From contig OY720099.1 in the NCBI GenBank assembly GCA_963082875.1, positions 2,046,001 to 2,110,000 on the forward strand: a DNA stretch of 64,000 bases, in the 5' to 3' direction. The stretch is from Corella eumyota. Lineage: Eukaryota; Chordata; Ascidiacea; Phlebobranchia; Corellidae. The notes under the pieces are model-generated. The model worked only from the letters and a program-made list of their open reading frames with translations, had not been told where the DNA came from and searched no databases. Positions 48,309-61,371 of the stretch are shown one piece after another. The stretch's first letter is position 1. Every line of letters begins with the position of its first letter. Position numbers and translations under genes: made by a program.

Positions 48309-51300
48309 TTAAGACTCTGGCGAGATTTGAGAATTGTGATTCACAACCCTCTGTGGCGTTTGGTCCAACCTTCGAATTATTCCTTCGAGCCGTTTTCGTG
48401 CCTTGGTCTCTTCTTCTAATGCAATTCTCATTTTCTTTTGTTCCTACGCATAATTGTAAAGTGTTTAAAGGATAACTAAGCACATAACAAATTAAAAAAA
48501 AAATTAAATAAAAATTAGCTCTTTGTAAAACATAACACCAAAATATATATTGCATTAGCAAAATACCGGTTAAAATTTTTTTACTTTAATTCCAATTGGC
48601 CGGATAAAGAACAAGCAATACTAAAAGGTCAACTACTTTGAATATGGTAAAAATAATTAAAGGTAGTGCCTGATACTGTAAGAAATTAACATTTATTAAC
48701 AAAATTAAAGGTTTCTAACCTGTTTAAACGATGACATTTCATCCCTCAGTTCATAAACAGTATCGACTAAACTTCTACAAAATAAAAAGTTTAAATTAAA
48801 TAACAAAATTGCTGTTTCAAAGTGAATTTTATTTAAAGAATTTCCTACTTTTCTATTAAAGAATCATTCTCAGGATTTTCAACAATGATTTTTTCCTCCA
48901 GTATTGAAGTATGTCGGCTTTTACCTGGAGGAATAAAAGCTAAAAAACAGAAATAAATTTATATAACCTCAAATAAAATAAATTACAATATAGTAAAAAT
49001 AACTAAACCTTTACCTAATCAATATTATACTTTTTTTATTTACTATAACCTCAACAACTTAACCAAAGTAATGCTTGTATATTTATTTAAAAGTATGAAT
49101 TAAACTTTTACAACTTTTTACTTACGTTTATTTCCGTTCCTGCTCATACTTAAATGCAATAAACAACTTTTCTCTATTCTGAATTATTGACTTAATGTTT
49201 GTTTAATACACTCATTAATTTACCTTTAAATCTTTATTTAACTTAACACTTCACTTTTTTTACTGTGTTGACTTTAAGGCATTTTATTCGTTGTACTTTA
49301 ATACTCTTGTGTTGACTGCATTACAATAAAATAAAACAATAAGTGAAATGCTTTGCATGATACCATGAGGGCAGGAAGTGATTACGCTACAGCATGTCAG
49401 CATATTATGACATCATAACTGCCATTCTAGAATGTCATTACAAGAATAAACTTATCTCACACTGTTTATTTTTGGAATTTACTTAGTTAGTTAGAGTATA
49501 ATGATTTATGAAAATTCACTTTTAACAAATAACTTATTTCCCTGACTTGCATAAATGGAATAGAAAACTTTTCTATACAGTTTTAAAAACTCAAAACCTA
49601 ATTTTCTCCTTTAGAATTTTTTAATAACTACATATACTTTACTTTTTTTCCTAGTTAAAATGTAGTGCCCTTATTCTTATCTTAGCAAGTGCTTAATTTA
49701 ATATCATAAATACACAATTGGTTGTAAAAAATTTTTTAAATAGTTTTATTACGAATGTTAGGCATAAAACTTACAATGGACAGCACTCCTAGCAAGTGTT
49801 GGACTACAATAAGAATCAAGAACCGATAAAATTTCTTGTTCTTCTTCTGTTTTGCCTTTAACAAAAATTAAACAAACCACTTATAAACAGATTGGTCATA
49901 AATTATTTATGTTTAAATGATACAAAAATTATTGGATTGGTAGTTGTTAGAACACTTGGCTTTACTACATGAGGTCCTAAGTTTGATTCCAAATGCTCTC
50001 ATGATGTAGTGCCTGTGAGTAAGGCGCTATATATTATGTCTAAGGTGAAAATTAAAAGTTTTAAGTCATAAAATTGAAAAATTTGAAACCTTTATCTTGG
50101 ATTTGTTTTTCTGGAGGAGGAACCTCTTCATCCTTTTCACTCACTTTTCTTTCGTGTTTGTTATTCTTCTTTCTTCTCCGGATCGTCTTTGGACTCCTAC
50201 TCCGCTCCTTGAAATGAAACAGAAAAATTTATTTTATTATAATAACAAATTCATTTTTTTATCTTTAAAAAATCTAAACCCTTATTTTTTTAAAAATATA
50301 AAGTCACAAATTTCTTACTCTGGATTGGTTTCTTGACAAGGTTGAAGTTTCTTTGGGTCCATTACTTAATGGGACATGTCTACAAGGTGCTGAAGGACGT
50401 AAGCACATCTGATACCACATTTTTATCTTAGCTGTGAATAAATTACAATATAAATAAATTAAAAAAAAACAATGTAAAAACTCGTGCGAAATATCAGTTA
50501 TTAGATTCGTTCATATGATCAGGATTTCAATTGTCATAACATAGCCGCAAGTTTTAACTAATATTTGCCCCTGATAATTCACCATGCACAACATATATAT
50601 CGTCCATTAAGCTTCATTGAATATATACTTTTTAATATATTTTTAAAACAAAGAAAACACAATCTTATTTTTTAATTACCATTAGAGATAGGAAAAGGTG
50701 GAGGTGAAACAGTGTTTGGTGAAATGTGTTGAATAAGTTCAAGCTGACGATTAAAACTAGCTCCGGGTCTGGTTGCACCTTGGAGGAAACTTGCAGGAGA
50801 GGCTCGACTACCAAGAGGTACAGCATGCTACAGATAACATGGTTTAAAACAGAGATAAAGCTTACAACCATTGATTCCTTAGTTTAACTATTGGATGGCC
50901 TGATCTCTGATCAAGATTTTAATTGTCATAAAATAGTCGCAACTCTTAACTAATATAGGCCAACGTTAATTCATCCTTGCACCATAAGTGGCAGATTTAT
51001 TTATTTTAAAGGCCTTTTAATTGGACATATATATATATATATACACGCTATATAGATCCAGTATATATAGGTTCTTACTGATAAAATATTGTAGTTGCTT
51101 TTAGAAATTATTGAGTAGTTTTTTAACATAAATAAGACATGTTTTTTAAAAGTAATTTATAAATTTTGAACATTTTTTTATATTCACAAAAAAAACATAT
51201 TTACCTTGGGTTTAGGGGGTGGGGGTATTTGGGTAACTGGGGCTTGTTTTACAATGGGTGAGGGGGCCGAAGCAACTGGGGCAAGAGAAGTTCGTCGATA

Positions 51301-54300
51301 TTTCTCACATTGTGCCTCTAGTGTTGAAACCCAGCTTCGTTGCTCTTCAGCAGATTGGGTAATCACGATTATTTTTTCAATGTAGTTTCCTAAAAATTAA
51401 AAAAATATAAAGTTAAAATTAAGTTAGAACCAATATTTGGTATTTCTTATCTAATAACTAAACTAAATGTTGTTAAAAGCTTTCTGTTTGACAAAGAACA
51501 GGCATAAAAATAAACTTTTTCATACTAATTCTATTAAAATAACCCAGTGTATAAAGTATCTAATAAATTAACATAAATTATCAACCTGTGATCTCAAAGG
51601 CATGTTGATACGCTGAACAATCATCAAGTTTCTTAGCTTGAAGTGCTGTAAGAGGGAGTTTTCCTTCATAGTGAAACCCACTGAGGCGTTGGGACACCGA
51701 TAAAATTAGAAGAGCACTCGAGAACAGAAGAAGGTGTCGTTCTTTGCGTTCCTGTTAAATATAAAATAACAAATTTAATTTATATATTACAGAAAGTAAT
51801 TAAAAAATGCATTTTAGTATTTGTTAAAGGGGGGAATTATTTGTAGTGCGCTTTGTTGATTAAAACAGTCTCAAGATTAAAAATATAACCAATTATAAGA
51901 GAACCTAACATACATAAATATATTACCCTGTATTTTTGTATACATCACAATAAAACTCAAAACATCCAGTTCAGTTATATTCAAAATGACCCTTACCTCA
52001 TTTCCAATCAAACAGAAAGCAGATGACATGTACAAAACTTGACCGAGTGCGGACAAAGGCTCGCCCTCCCAACCTTGTATTGTGCTGGATAGAATATGTC
52101 TTTCTGTTTCTTTCCGCTTGCGAATATCTTGGCATATAAACTATAAAATATAAAAAAAAAATTTCGATTAATATTTAAAGCCTATATCTTTAATTTTATT
52201 TTTTTATCTTTTTATAGTATTAAAATAGTAAGTCTTATGGCAAACTTAAAATATCAGTTAACTTAACCACACACATTTTTTTCATCTAATTAATTTAAAT
52301 GATATTTTTACCCATATTTTTTCAAATGTTGTAATTGCTTTAGTTAAGTATGGTCTATCTGGATGATTCTCCTATAAACAAAATAAAAAATAAATTAAAA
52401 AATTAAAACATTAAAGCATATATGATTAAAAAAATAACAGTTAATTACATTTTGAAATTGCATAACAAGCTTTCATAAAAGAGTTGTCTATAAACAATTC
52501 CCTTATCATAACATAACACATAAAAATTATGCAAGTCTTTAATAAACAAACAAAAATGCTCGTGTAAGCAAAAATACTGTGATATGACGTTCCAACTCCT
52601 TTAAAATGTTTGGGTATTGTTCTAATCTTTTAAATACTTTGCTCAATCCACTTGTGATGCAGGCAGCACCAGGACCTGCTGCACTTTTACCTTCCATAAA
52701 CCTTAACCAAAATCATAAAATACTTAGGTCTTATGATTTCTTTTTGTATGTTTATAAGTAGATACAAAATTAAAGTTACTTATGTAGGGGTATAAAAAAC
52801 TGCACAGCTTTTTTTAAATCATTTTTTAAGATGCTTAATGTATATAATTTTTAAGTTAAAAAAGTTTAATTAAATTAATTTAAATAATTCTTGTATATAA
52901 CATTCTTTTTTTATAATAATTTTTTTTGATAATAATTTCGTGATTTTTTGGAATACTAACAGTTCAGTGATAACATCAGTTATTTTAACAAATATTTGCT
53001 TTTCAAAATATTTTCTTATATGTATGTAACCATGCTAGGAAATTGATAAATATTTAATGTTAACTTTTACCTGTTTATTGGATCCTTATTTCCCTGTATT
53101 ATTTGAACAACAGAAGGGTGGTTCCCAAAATATTGGTTAAAAAGAGAGCTAAAAGTATCGCTATATTTTTCAAAGCTTTGCCCAATCTGGTGTTGTGATA
53201 TCATTTGTCTAAATAAGGTCAACATTATAATCTTTGAACTTACACAAAAATACTTTTGGTTTGGTGTGTATATAGCTTAAAATCAAAGTAAACATTAAAT
53301 TATTAATGTTTTTTAAAAAGTATTTTTTTCAACGAATCATTTTTTTTTAATTTTTAGGTTTTTGTTTAATAATGAAACGCAAACTTTTCACTTCAAGATA
53401 AACAGCAAACCCAGTCTTAAAATGTAAAGATTACTGTAGATAAAAACTATTGACTTACTTTGCATTATCTTGTATTTCTCTGAAAAACTTGGTCTCAAAT
53501 TTAAAAATTTCTTCTAAATTTCCTACTAGGGTAACCTGCTGAGCTTTTGAGAGAATGTCAGATTGTTGTAATGGTCGAATATAAACAGTAAGGAAGGATT
53601 GGAGGTCCTTGTAATATGCTTCCTCAGTTTCAAGAAAGTTTTTGAGAACCTGAAAAAAAATTTTAAATGAAAAAAAAACATAAAGTATTGTGTTTAAAGT
53701 TTCTTGACCCTACAACAAAGTTTTACTTTCTAGTTCCTGTTTAAAAATAAATTTTTAAAAAATGTCTGTGAAACTTATTACAATATACGTTGATTTAATA
53801 TATTTTTTATAAATAAATTTGATTACCGTATTATTTTAAAATATAGATTAAATACTAGATTAAACATTTGCTTGAAATTGAGTCATTACATTCAGTGATA
53901 TGACTGTTTTGTTTCAGATAATAATAACTTAAAATTGAGGTTTTAAATTAGGTATATACCAGACAACCATTGTATTTTCTACAATACACGTAAACAATTA
54001 CAACAATGGGCATCTTGTTTAGTAAACAAATGCTTAATACGCATATTGGAGCTTTACATAACATTAAATATAATTAAGCTCAAAAAGACCTTTATGTAAA
54101 AGATACGAAATTTTTAATAACAAACTGAAAAAGTTCAATATTTTATTTTTTTTTGACTGAAGTAAATGGTGTCACCTGCTGATAAAAAGCTTGTTTTGTT
54201 TCTTTACTTTGTGTTGGTTCTTCTTTCTTTTGTTTTTGTGAAACTGTGGGACTGGATCCTCTGTCTATGAATTGAAATCCAAATAACAAAAACTTTGTAA

Positions 54301-54825
54301 AAATGAATTTAAACAAAGCAATAAAGTATTGTACATATCCTAATTTTGAAATATTTTGCATTTGAAAACATGCTTAAAAACACACTAAAAACTGACCAAT
54401 TAAAAATTAACAATTTTAGATTACCGCTTTCTTTTTCTTTTTTTATTTCCCTTACATAATTGCTGGGAAACCATCCAACTTTCCCATTATATTTTCCCTC
54501 ATACCATCCCCCATCATCTTTAGTTGTCAACTTAAAAAGAAATATGTTTATATGACTATTTGGTAGGACATTTATATATTCCAATATTCCAATGTATATT
54601 GCATGATTTTATGCCCTGATTTATGATTTTAAATCATGATTTTATGCTATGCCTATTTTTTGTTATTATTAAAGAGCAGTAAGGATTTTGAAATGATTTA
54701 TTAAATTCTAAAAATATTAGGTTTTTTACCTGTATAATGGAACCTTTTCCAAATGTTAATTCGTCTTCGTTTTGTCGGGTGTAAGCATATTTTGCTTTAA
54801 CTTTCGGCAAAACATATTCTCCCAT
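48309..54825 (-). CDS. ARHGEF7: Rho guanine nucleotide exchange factor 7 (beta-PIX)
   Basis: 17 exons: 54825-54730, 54530-54425, 54258-54176, 53649-53459, 53208-53071, 52701-52578, 52371-52312, 52140-51997, 51751-51586, 51389-51205, 50827-50680, 50431-50319, 50207-50090, 49855-49775, 48939-48849, 48774-48720, 48443-48309; 2034 nt, 677 aa. No calponin-homology domain, as in short beta-PIX forms. SH3 ([30 protein letters not shown]), DH domain ([16 protein letters not shown]), PH domain ([29 protein letters not shown]), Pro-rich linker (PPPPKPK), CLRPSAP motif, GIT-binding part ([13 protein letters not shown]) and trimeric coiled coil ([24 protein letters not shown]). PIX activates RAC/CDC42 at focal complexes with GIT and PAK. 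It ends ISPES and lacks the vertebrate PDZ ligand DETNL. Confidence 0.94.
49126..49147 (-). other. Possible alternative first exon of ARHGEF7
   Basis: Between coding exons 14 and 15 a short ATG-led segment (MSRNGNK plus one base) ends at a perfect GTAAGT donor in phase 1, the same phase as exon 14. It could start a short isoform with only the KIIVE/coiled-coil region. It could be chance. Confidence 0.35.
49930..50060 (+). repeat. SINE head copy in ARHGEF7 intron 13
   Basis: TGGTAGTTGTTAGAACACTT head, box-B-like AAGTTTGATTCCAAATG, CATGATGTAGTGCC, AGTAAGGCGCTATA; the 3' body is missing. Confidence 0.65.
50507..50620 (+). repeat. Second repeat family, copy 1 (ARHGEF7 intron)
   Basis: Shares with the copy at 50893: GATCAGGATTTCAATTGTCA, ATAGCCGCAAGTTTTAACTA, and TGATAATTCACCATGCAC. 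Not related to the SINE. Origin unknown. Confidence 0.55.
50893..51010 (+). repeat. Second repeat family, copy 2 (ARHGEF7 intron)
   Basis: GATCAAGATTTTAATTGTCA, AATAGTCGCAACTCTTAACT, GTTAATTCATCCTTGCACC. Followed by a short AT-rich run with TATATA near 51030. Confidence 0.55.
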
Positions 54826-55500
54826 TTAATCACTCTTTATACAACACAACTTAGATTTACAATATCTCCACAATGACTAACCAAAATAAGTCAAATTATT
54901 AAATCTATTAAAACTGTGTAAATAATAGCAGAAAATTGTTTAATTTCATGCGAAAATGAATACAAACTATGTCTACATAAAACGGTTAATATCGTAATTA
55001 TTTCACTATTAAAAAGCATAATATATTAAATATTATATAAACTACATAATTATCTTTTATTTAGTTGAATATTCATGTAAACAAATTAATTAAACTACTT
55101 AGCAAAGACGAATAACTTTGTAGGAAGTAAAATACGTTTTATTCCAAATGTAGATTACATTCATCACTTTAACCGCATATTTAAAATCTGGTTTTGCATC
55201 ATAAAGATATATAGTCTATGCATTTAAATTTAAAGCTAAGTTACATTACATTTTACCGATAAAATTTGTTATTATTTTGTTTTATTTATTTTAAATATTA
55301 AATAATAGCAAGCAAATATATTTTGTAGTTGAAATATTCAAAAACTAAAACTACATTTAAATTTTACTTTTACATGATCACTTAACCCAATAAAACGTCA
55401 TCACGTAATATTTACTATTAAAAACAAATGTAAATGTGATACGGATACTACAAGAAGAAAACAAGAAAAATTTAGGCTGTTAAGACGTTAACGAATAAAA
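54826..55500. promoter_or_regulatory. Bidirectional spacer ARHGEF7 / COMMD7
   Basis: 675 bp between outward start codons, AT-rich. No motif or repeat that could be singled out. Presumed promoter region for both genes. Confidence 0.5.
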
Positions 55501-56746
55501 ATGTTTCGATTTTATGAAACTCTACCATCTAAAGATGTCTTAGAACCCATACAGCATGTTAATAACCTCACGAATTCGGTAATATTAATACATCAACATT
55601 ATTAACAATTTTTCGTAACAACTTTTTTTTTATTTAATGTTTAGCTTTAAAATATGTGTTCTAATACGTTGCTCGTTTGTTAATAAGAAATTTACTACTT
55701 TATAGCAATATGAAACGTTACTTAGCCATGTTTTCACCTTTCTTGAAAATCTGGACATTACAGTAGATGTAAACGATATTTTGGAGAAATATTCTTCAAA
55801 TGAAAATGTTAATATATCAGTTGTTAAGGATATGTTTAAAACACTTATACTTATTGCTACAGGTAAATTAATAAGTAACTTTTAAATATGCATGTTGTTT
55901 TATATAGAAATTTGTATTTATATGAACAGATAACAAATTATTTAAAATAAGATCTAATTCTAATTTTTATTACAGAATCAACAAAAAACAAACTAACGAC
56001 TGGTCAACTTTACAGTGACCTTCAAAGCTTAAAATTGGACACTACAAGAGCTTCAACATTTTGCCAAATGTGGAAAAAACCAACGGCAAATGACAATGAA
56101 TCAACTGATGCTAAACCCTTAACAAATAGACTTGTAGATGTGAATTGGCATTTTGGGGTTACAGCATCTAGCTCTGAGCTTAGTAGAGTTGGAAATTGTT
56201 TCTTGCAGGTGTGTTAAAGTAAAGTCAATTCAGGTGTATTTATGTCACTGTTAAAGAAATTGTTAACCTAATTTTTGATTTGTGATTTTATTTTGACTTT
56301 TGTCAATGAAATTTTGTATAGAAATATTTAAATTCCCTTTGCTCCCGTGCTGTAGCACTCTTAAGTAAGGCGCTATGAATGGTATGAACTACTGCTGAAC
56401 CAACACTTAATCAGCAGCGTATTTATCAGGCAATTATGTTCTGTATTATCCCAAACTTCCAAATGCAACTTGAGACTTGGTTGAGGTAACTGATGTTACT
56501 CTATGTTTATGTCATTATGTCGACCTTTCCACATCGAGAAAAAAGATATTAATAAAAAAACTATTGTGTTATATTATTAATAATTGGATTAATTTGAATA
56601 TTGCTTTTTAGATGAAGCTATCAGTTGCCAATGGTGAAAAAATGGAAACTATTTTAATGGAGTTGACCTTACCTCAATTCTACAAATTCATGCATGAGAT
56701 GGAAAAAGCAAAATTAAGTTTAACTGAGAGTTTAGAATCTGAATGA
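55501..56746 (+). CDS. COMMD7: COMM domain-containing protein 7
   Basis: Exons 55501-55578, 55706-55862, 55976-56208, 56612-56746; 603 nt, 200 aa, exactly the human length. The N-terminal helical HN domain is moderately conserved. The COMM domain spans about 130-195: LVDVNWHFGVTASSSELSRV, GNCFLQMKLSV, then ELTLPQFYKFMHEMEKAK near the end, which is diagnostic for COMMD7. COMMD proteins form a ring complex within Commander (with CCDC22/CCDC93 and retriever) that recycles endosomal cargo; COMMD7 has also been linked to NF-kappaB. A SINE lies in the third intron. Poly(A) signal 56934-56939. Confidence 0.94.
56330..56550 (+). repeat. SINE body copy in COMMD7 intron 3
   Basis: Starts just after box B (CTCCCGTGCTGTAGCACTC), then AAGGCGCTATGAATGG, CCCAAACTTCCAAATGC, GACTTGGTTGAGGTAACTG, GTTACTCTATGTTTATG and CACATCGAGAAAA. 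Confidence 0.7.
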
Positions 56747-57711
56747 TTTCTTTCCTTATATTACTTACAACTTTGATTAATTTTTCATATTGTGCAATAA
56801 TCTTTCTTATGAATCATACAAAGTGATTGAACCTTTTTTTGGTTGACAAATTATATATATTTAAAATGACATAAAATTTTTTAAATAAGAAACAATTTTA
56901 CCCATCTAATACATTAGTTCAAAAATAAAAGAGATGTAAAATAAATGAAAGAAGAATATCTAAAATTTACAGCACCATTGTGTCAAGAAAATAAAATGAA
57001 AAGTGTCTGGGGAGTTAGGAGCAAAATAATATGGCCAAACACCTGATTTCTATCAAAAAAATTCCTGATTTTAAGTTATTTTCGTAATAAATATTGATTG
57101 TTTTACAATTGGTGCATGGCAAATACAATACTGTCTAACATATACAAAAACAAGTGTTTAAACTATTAGGAGTAGTCAGCTGCCGTCTTGAGATGTATGT
57201 GAAATTGCTATCAACATAAAATAGGTATTGCAACGTCATCTGTAAAAAATATCAGGATATTGTCAACCGCACAAAAGTGATACGAGTACTAACACAACGT
57301 GTATAAAATATTCACAGTATAAATAGGCACAATTGGTGCGCATTAAAACCTTATATTGTTACTTAATGCCAACGCACAGCAAGAATGCTGTTAAAAGATA
57401 AATGAACAGAAAAGAAAAATAATTTCAGTCTGGTAGTAAAAATAAGAACAAGGTTGTATTATAAAACAAATAGCACCTTGTGTTTAATCATTATTTTAAC
57501 CACTCACTGAATTAGTCAATAAATAACACACACACAAAAGACATGAAGAAAAAACGCTGTCAAGCCTTAAAAAATGTACAAACTAGTGCAAGAAACAAAA
57601 GAACAACATAGCAAAAAACCATGTCAGAAAATAGGGGTTATGACTGCAAACTTGGCAGTAGGAACATAAAAAGGTGCCCAGGTATAAAATGTAAGAGTCT
57701 AAAAACCAGAC
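56747..57711. other. Convergent 3' spacer, COMMD7 / RSBN1
   Basis: 965 bp with the COMMD7 3' UTR at the left and probably the RSBN1 3' UTR at the right. No coding exon or repeat was recognised. Confidence 0.5.
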
Positions 57712-60700
57712 TTAAGGTTTTATATATGTAGGTTCTCCATGTAGGCCTTTTAATCGCATGTGCCAGGCTATACTGGTGGTTGAACACACAGTTCGAAATT
57801 GATGAACGACATTCCGCGGAATAAAGTAAATGTCGTTGTCGTAAAGTTTTATTTTGCAGTATTTTATACCCTCTCTTCTAAGCTGATTAAGTTTGGCTTC
57901 AGCTACCCACTGCACACACTGTAAAACATATTAAACAAATACTATACATATAAGTCTATCAATATCTAATAAAGCTTAGTGAACAATATCTATGTATGTC
58001 CAATTTACAGCACTGCATAATAGACAAAACTGGCATTTGTGGTCTGCAGGTTAATTATCGCAGGCAAATGTTAGTTAAGAGTTGCAACCAACTTACAATA
58101 ATTAAAATTTTGACTTAAAGGTGAATATTGACTGGTTACAGTATATAGTGTAAATAAAAATAATTACTATAGTGTAAATAAAAATAATTAACTATAAAAA
58201 AACAGCATTTTTTGGTGATGTGTAAAATATTTTAATATACAAAATAGTAAAGATTTTATTAGCTACCTGAGACATAGGTGGTTCAAATAAGTCTAATTGG
58301 AGTTGGGTTGACACAGCATAAAAGGAAGTAGAGTGAAAACAAATTACATCCTTTAAAATTTTATTCATTGTGGGCCTAGCAATAAAGATAGAAACTAATT
58401 ATTATCGGTCGCGACAATTCCAAGAATAAAAATAACAAATTTACAAGTTGATGATAAAATTAATAATGTCAAATGTCATTTGATATTCGTTTTTAAATGT
58501 TAAACTTCTATTTTAGAATTAAAATGATATAAATTGATAATAAAACCACACTAAAAACTAATAATATTAGGGCTCAATATAAAAACAAATTTAACATACA
58601 AGATATAATAATAAAAAGTCAATATAGAAAGCCTTTGTATTTACATATAAACCCACAAACAAATAAGCAAAAACCAATACTTTAATTTTAATCCTATGTA
58701 AAGCCTTAAATATAAAACCTAATTTAAATTTAATCTCATTTAAATATAGTTATACATACTTGTGGCCTGCAGATATCCCCTTTAGTACACCAATAGCCCA
58801 TGTAGTTTGCCTGTCAGTTATATGGCCTACATGGTCAGCATGAGCGTGAGTTCGATCCTCAACAAAAGTCTCGCGAATGTCACCAGAGCGTCCACTATAT
58901 TGAAAGGCTAAGTTCTGGAAACCTTGGTGCTGGGATCTGTAAAAGTTACAGAAATAATAACTGGATATCACAATTTTCAGGAGTTTTTAAATTAGTTTGT
59001 AGAAGGTAAACAAGTAGGTAACTAATTATAACTGCAGCAGCTTATATTAAGGTAGTATTAAATAACAAAGATTAAATTTTTTATTTAAGAAGGAATATTA
59101 ATATTGTGCCAAGAATATAAAGTTATTGGGCATGATGTATTTTTACAACTTTTAAAATTAAAACCGGAAAAATTTTCTAACAATTTTTCTAAATAAAAAC
59201 TTACCTTCTTCTTTTCGAAGGTGAATTCCTCGAGTTAGCAGCAGGGACCATTTGTTCTCCAGCTCGAATCCACATTATTGGACCATCATTACTAAGGGAT
59301 CTACATGGTAACTGTGAGCAGGACATTTCACCCCATGGTAAAGTGATATTAAGGAATGGGTTCTCCTCTAAAATGTCAAGAACATCGGGAAAGTATGCAC
59401 CAACTTCTTCTTGCACTGCACCAACAAGGCTAATTTGACGCATAGATCCAGTTCTAAAATATTAATATTAAGGTAAAACAGGTACCAAACTACATACTAA
59501 TAAATTTCAGTTTTTTTCAAAAATGTAAAACGAATCAAATCATATTTATTTATATAATTTTTCAAGCAACTCTATTTTTACCTGTACATTCCACTTTCTT
59601 TTGAAAATGTTTCGCAAACTTGATCTCTAAATTCCTTAATGGTTTGAGTATATATATCTCGTTGACCAAGAACCTCTGTCTTGACCTTTAAATCAGAATG
59701 CTCTTCGGAAAAATACTCCAAAAAGTCTGGCATCTTTTCTGCTGATTTGTGAACTATTCCCATCACAAAAGAAGCACAGGATTTTTCTTCCTCGTGGAAA
59801 CATAAAGAGCAAAAATCTTTGGCAAATAATTCCTGATCTAGAGCTGACATGCTGTCAAGTTCATGTTGGTAAGCATGCAACACTGATGCTCCACCATTTG
59901 GATCAGTTTCAACATGAATATAAGCTCGAAATTCAGGTTTTGAAAATGGGTGTCTGTCAACTATTTCAACATCTGACGAAAGAGCTTCAACATAATGTCT
60001 AGTGACAAGTCCAAGGATCGGTTCTTTTTGTTTTTTACTTAAATAATTATTGTTTTCTTCCTCAAGAACAGGTGACTTAGGTTCTTCTTTAATAGTTAGA
60101 AATTCTGGTTCTTGTTTTATTACAGGTTTAATGTCTATTTCAACCTCTTGTTTAATTGTTTTGTTAAGTTCTTGAGGTATACTAATATGATTCTCATTTT
60201 TTTCTGGCCTTTCACGAGATGATTTTTTATGTTTTTTCTTGTGTTTATCGGAATGGTGGTGTTTTTTATGATGTTTATGTTTTTTGTGTTTATGTTTTGT
60301 ATGGTTGGTGTCTGGTGAATGTTCACGTTTACGACTAAACATTTTATCATCAGAAAAACTTACAGTTTTTTCCAGTACTTCTAACTCAGGTTTATTTTCT
60401 ATAGTTTGTACAGTATTATTACCTGATACAGGTAAAGTTATATCAGTTTGTTTAATTTCAGTAATAGGTCCAGGTTCAATAGTAACGGTTTTACAATCTT
60501 TAACATTATCATCATTTAGTTTAGATAATACAAGTATAGGTAAATTGTTTAGATCTTCATTTTGAATTTTATCGGCACAATTGCTTTTAATTTCAACAAC
60601 ACTTTCTAAAATTTCTAAAGGAACGTCAGGTTCAGGTAATAATAAGTCATTCTCTATAGTAGGTTTATCGACATTTTCCTCCAATTCAGGGTCCTGATTA

Positions 60701-61371
60701 AGGTTCATAATGTTATCAAAAACATTATCACCTAGTTCGCTGTGCCTACTGCTGGTTCTTACTCGATTAGTTTGTTTTAACGGTTCATGATTACTAGAAA
60801 CAGCAGTAGGACTTATATCCTGAATAGTTTCAACATTCGATTGTTTATTTTGATCTTTTGCATTGTTTGTATATGTATTATTTGGCAACACTATACATGT
60901 TTTCGAGGTAGGAGTTATCTTAGCTAATTTGGGTTTTACATCTTCCACAGATTTTCTTCTTTCCTTTGGAATTTGTTTTTCATGTGTCTTTGTTTTTTTA
61001 TCTAGCTTGTGTTTTATTTTTTCAGTTGATATTGCTTTGTCGCGGCTATGTTTATTATGATTGTTTGTCTTCTGAGATTTCGTGCTGTCTGACTTGGAAT
61101 GCAAATGTTTTATCGGATCGTCTTTTTTATTTAAAATATGGTTATTAGTGTTTAGTTTTTTTGTTAAATCTTGTTTCACGTTGGTATTGCTTACAGGTGG
61201 GCCCTTTAATTTCCCGCTCACAACAAAGGGTTTCTTTTTGATCTTGTGTAACTCAATTGGCTGTGAAAATAACCCCGGCATGGGCAGTAACTTGACTGAC
61301 TTATGTTTAACCTTCGGAACACTATTGTGTTGTTTCGCTGGCGAAGTCATTGTAGGAAATGTTGAATGCAT
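57712..61371 (-). CDS. RSBN1: Round spermatid basic protein 1 family (RSBN1/RSBN1L, KDM9)
   Basis: Exons 61371-59582, 59453-59205, 58936-58760, 58375-58267, 57918-57712; 2532 nt, 843 aa (human RSBN1L 846, RSBN1 802). The start is the ATG of [21 protein letters not shown] is the alternative. The first 430 residues are disordered and lysine-rich with a His/Lys tract (about 360-385), fitting a nuclear protein. The conserved C-terminal half has [77 protein letters not shown] and [19 protein letters not shown]. The family's nematode member DPY-21 and mouse RSBN1 are H4K20me2 demethylases with a JmjC-like core; HADH with the downstream His are plausible iron ligands. Confidence 0.93.
58003..58118 (-). 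repeat. Second repeat family, copy 3 (RSBN1 intron 4)
   Basis: The reverse complement reads GTCAAAATTTTAATTATTG, TTGCAACTCTTAACTAACAT, GATAATTAACCTGCAGAC, aligned with the two copies in ARHGEF7. A local 22-bp tandem (ATAGTGTAAATAAAAATAATTA, twice) follows at about 58146-58193. Confidence 0.5.

Noticed and set aside
48207-48475. Two overlapping + strand frames
   Set aside because: Antisense to the last ARHGEF7 coding exon; no family resemblance.
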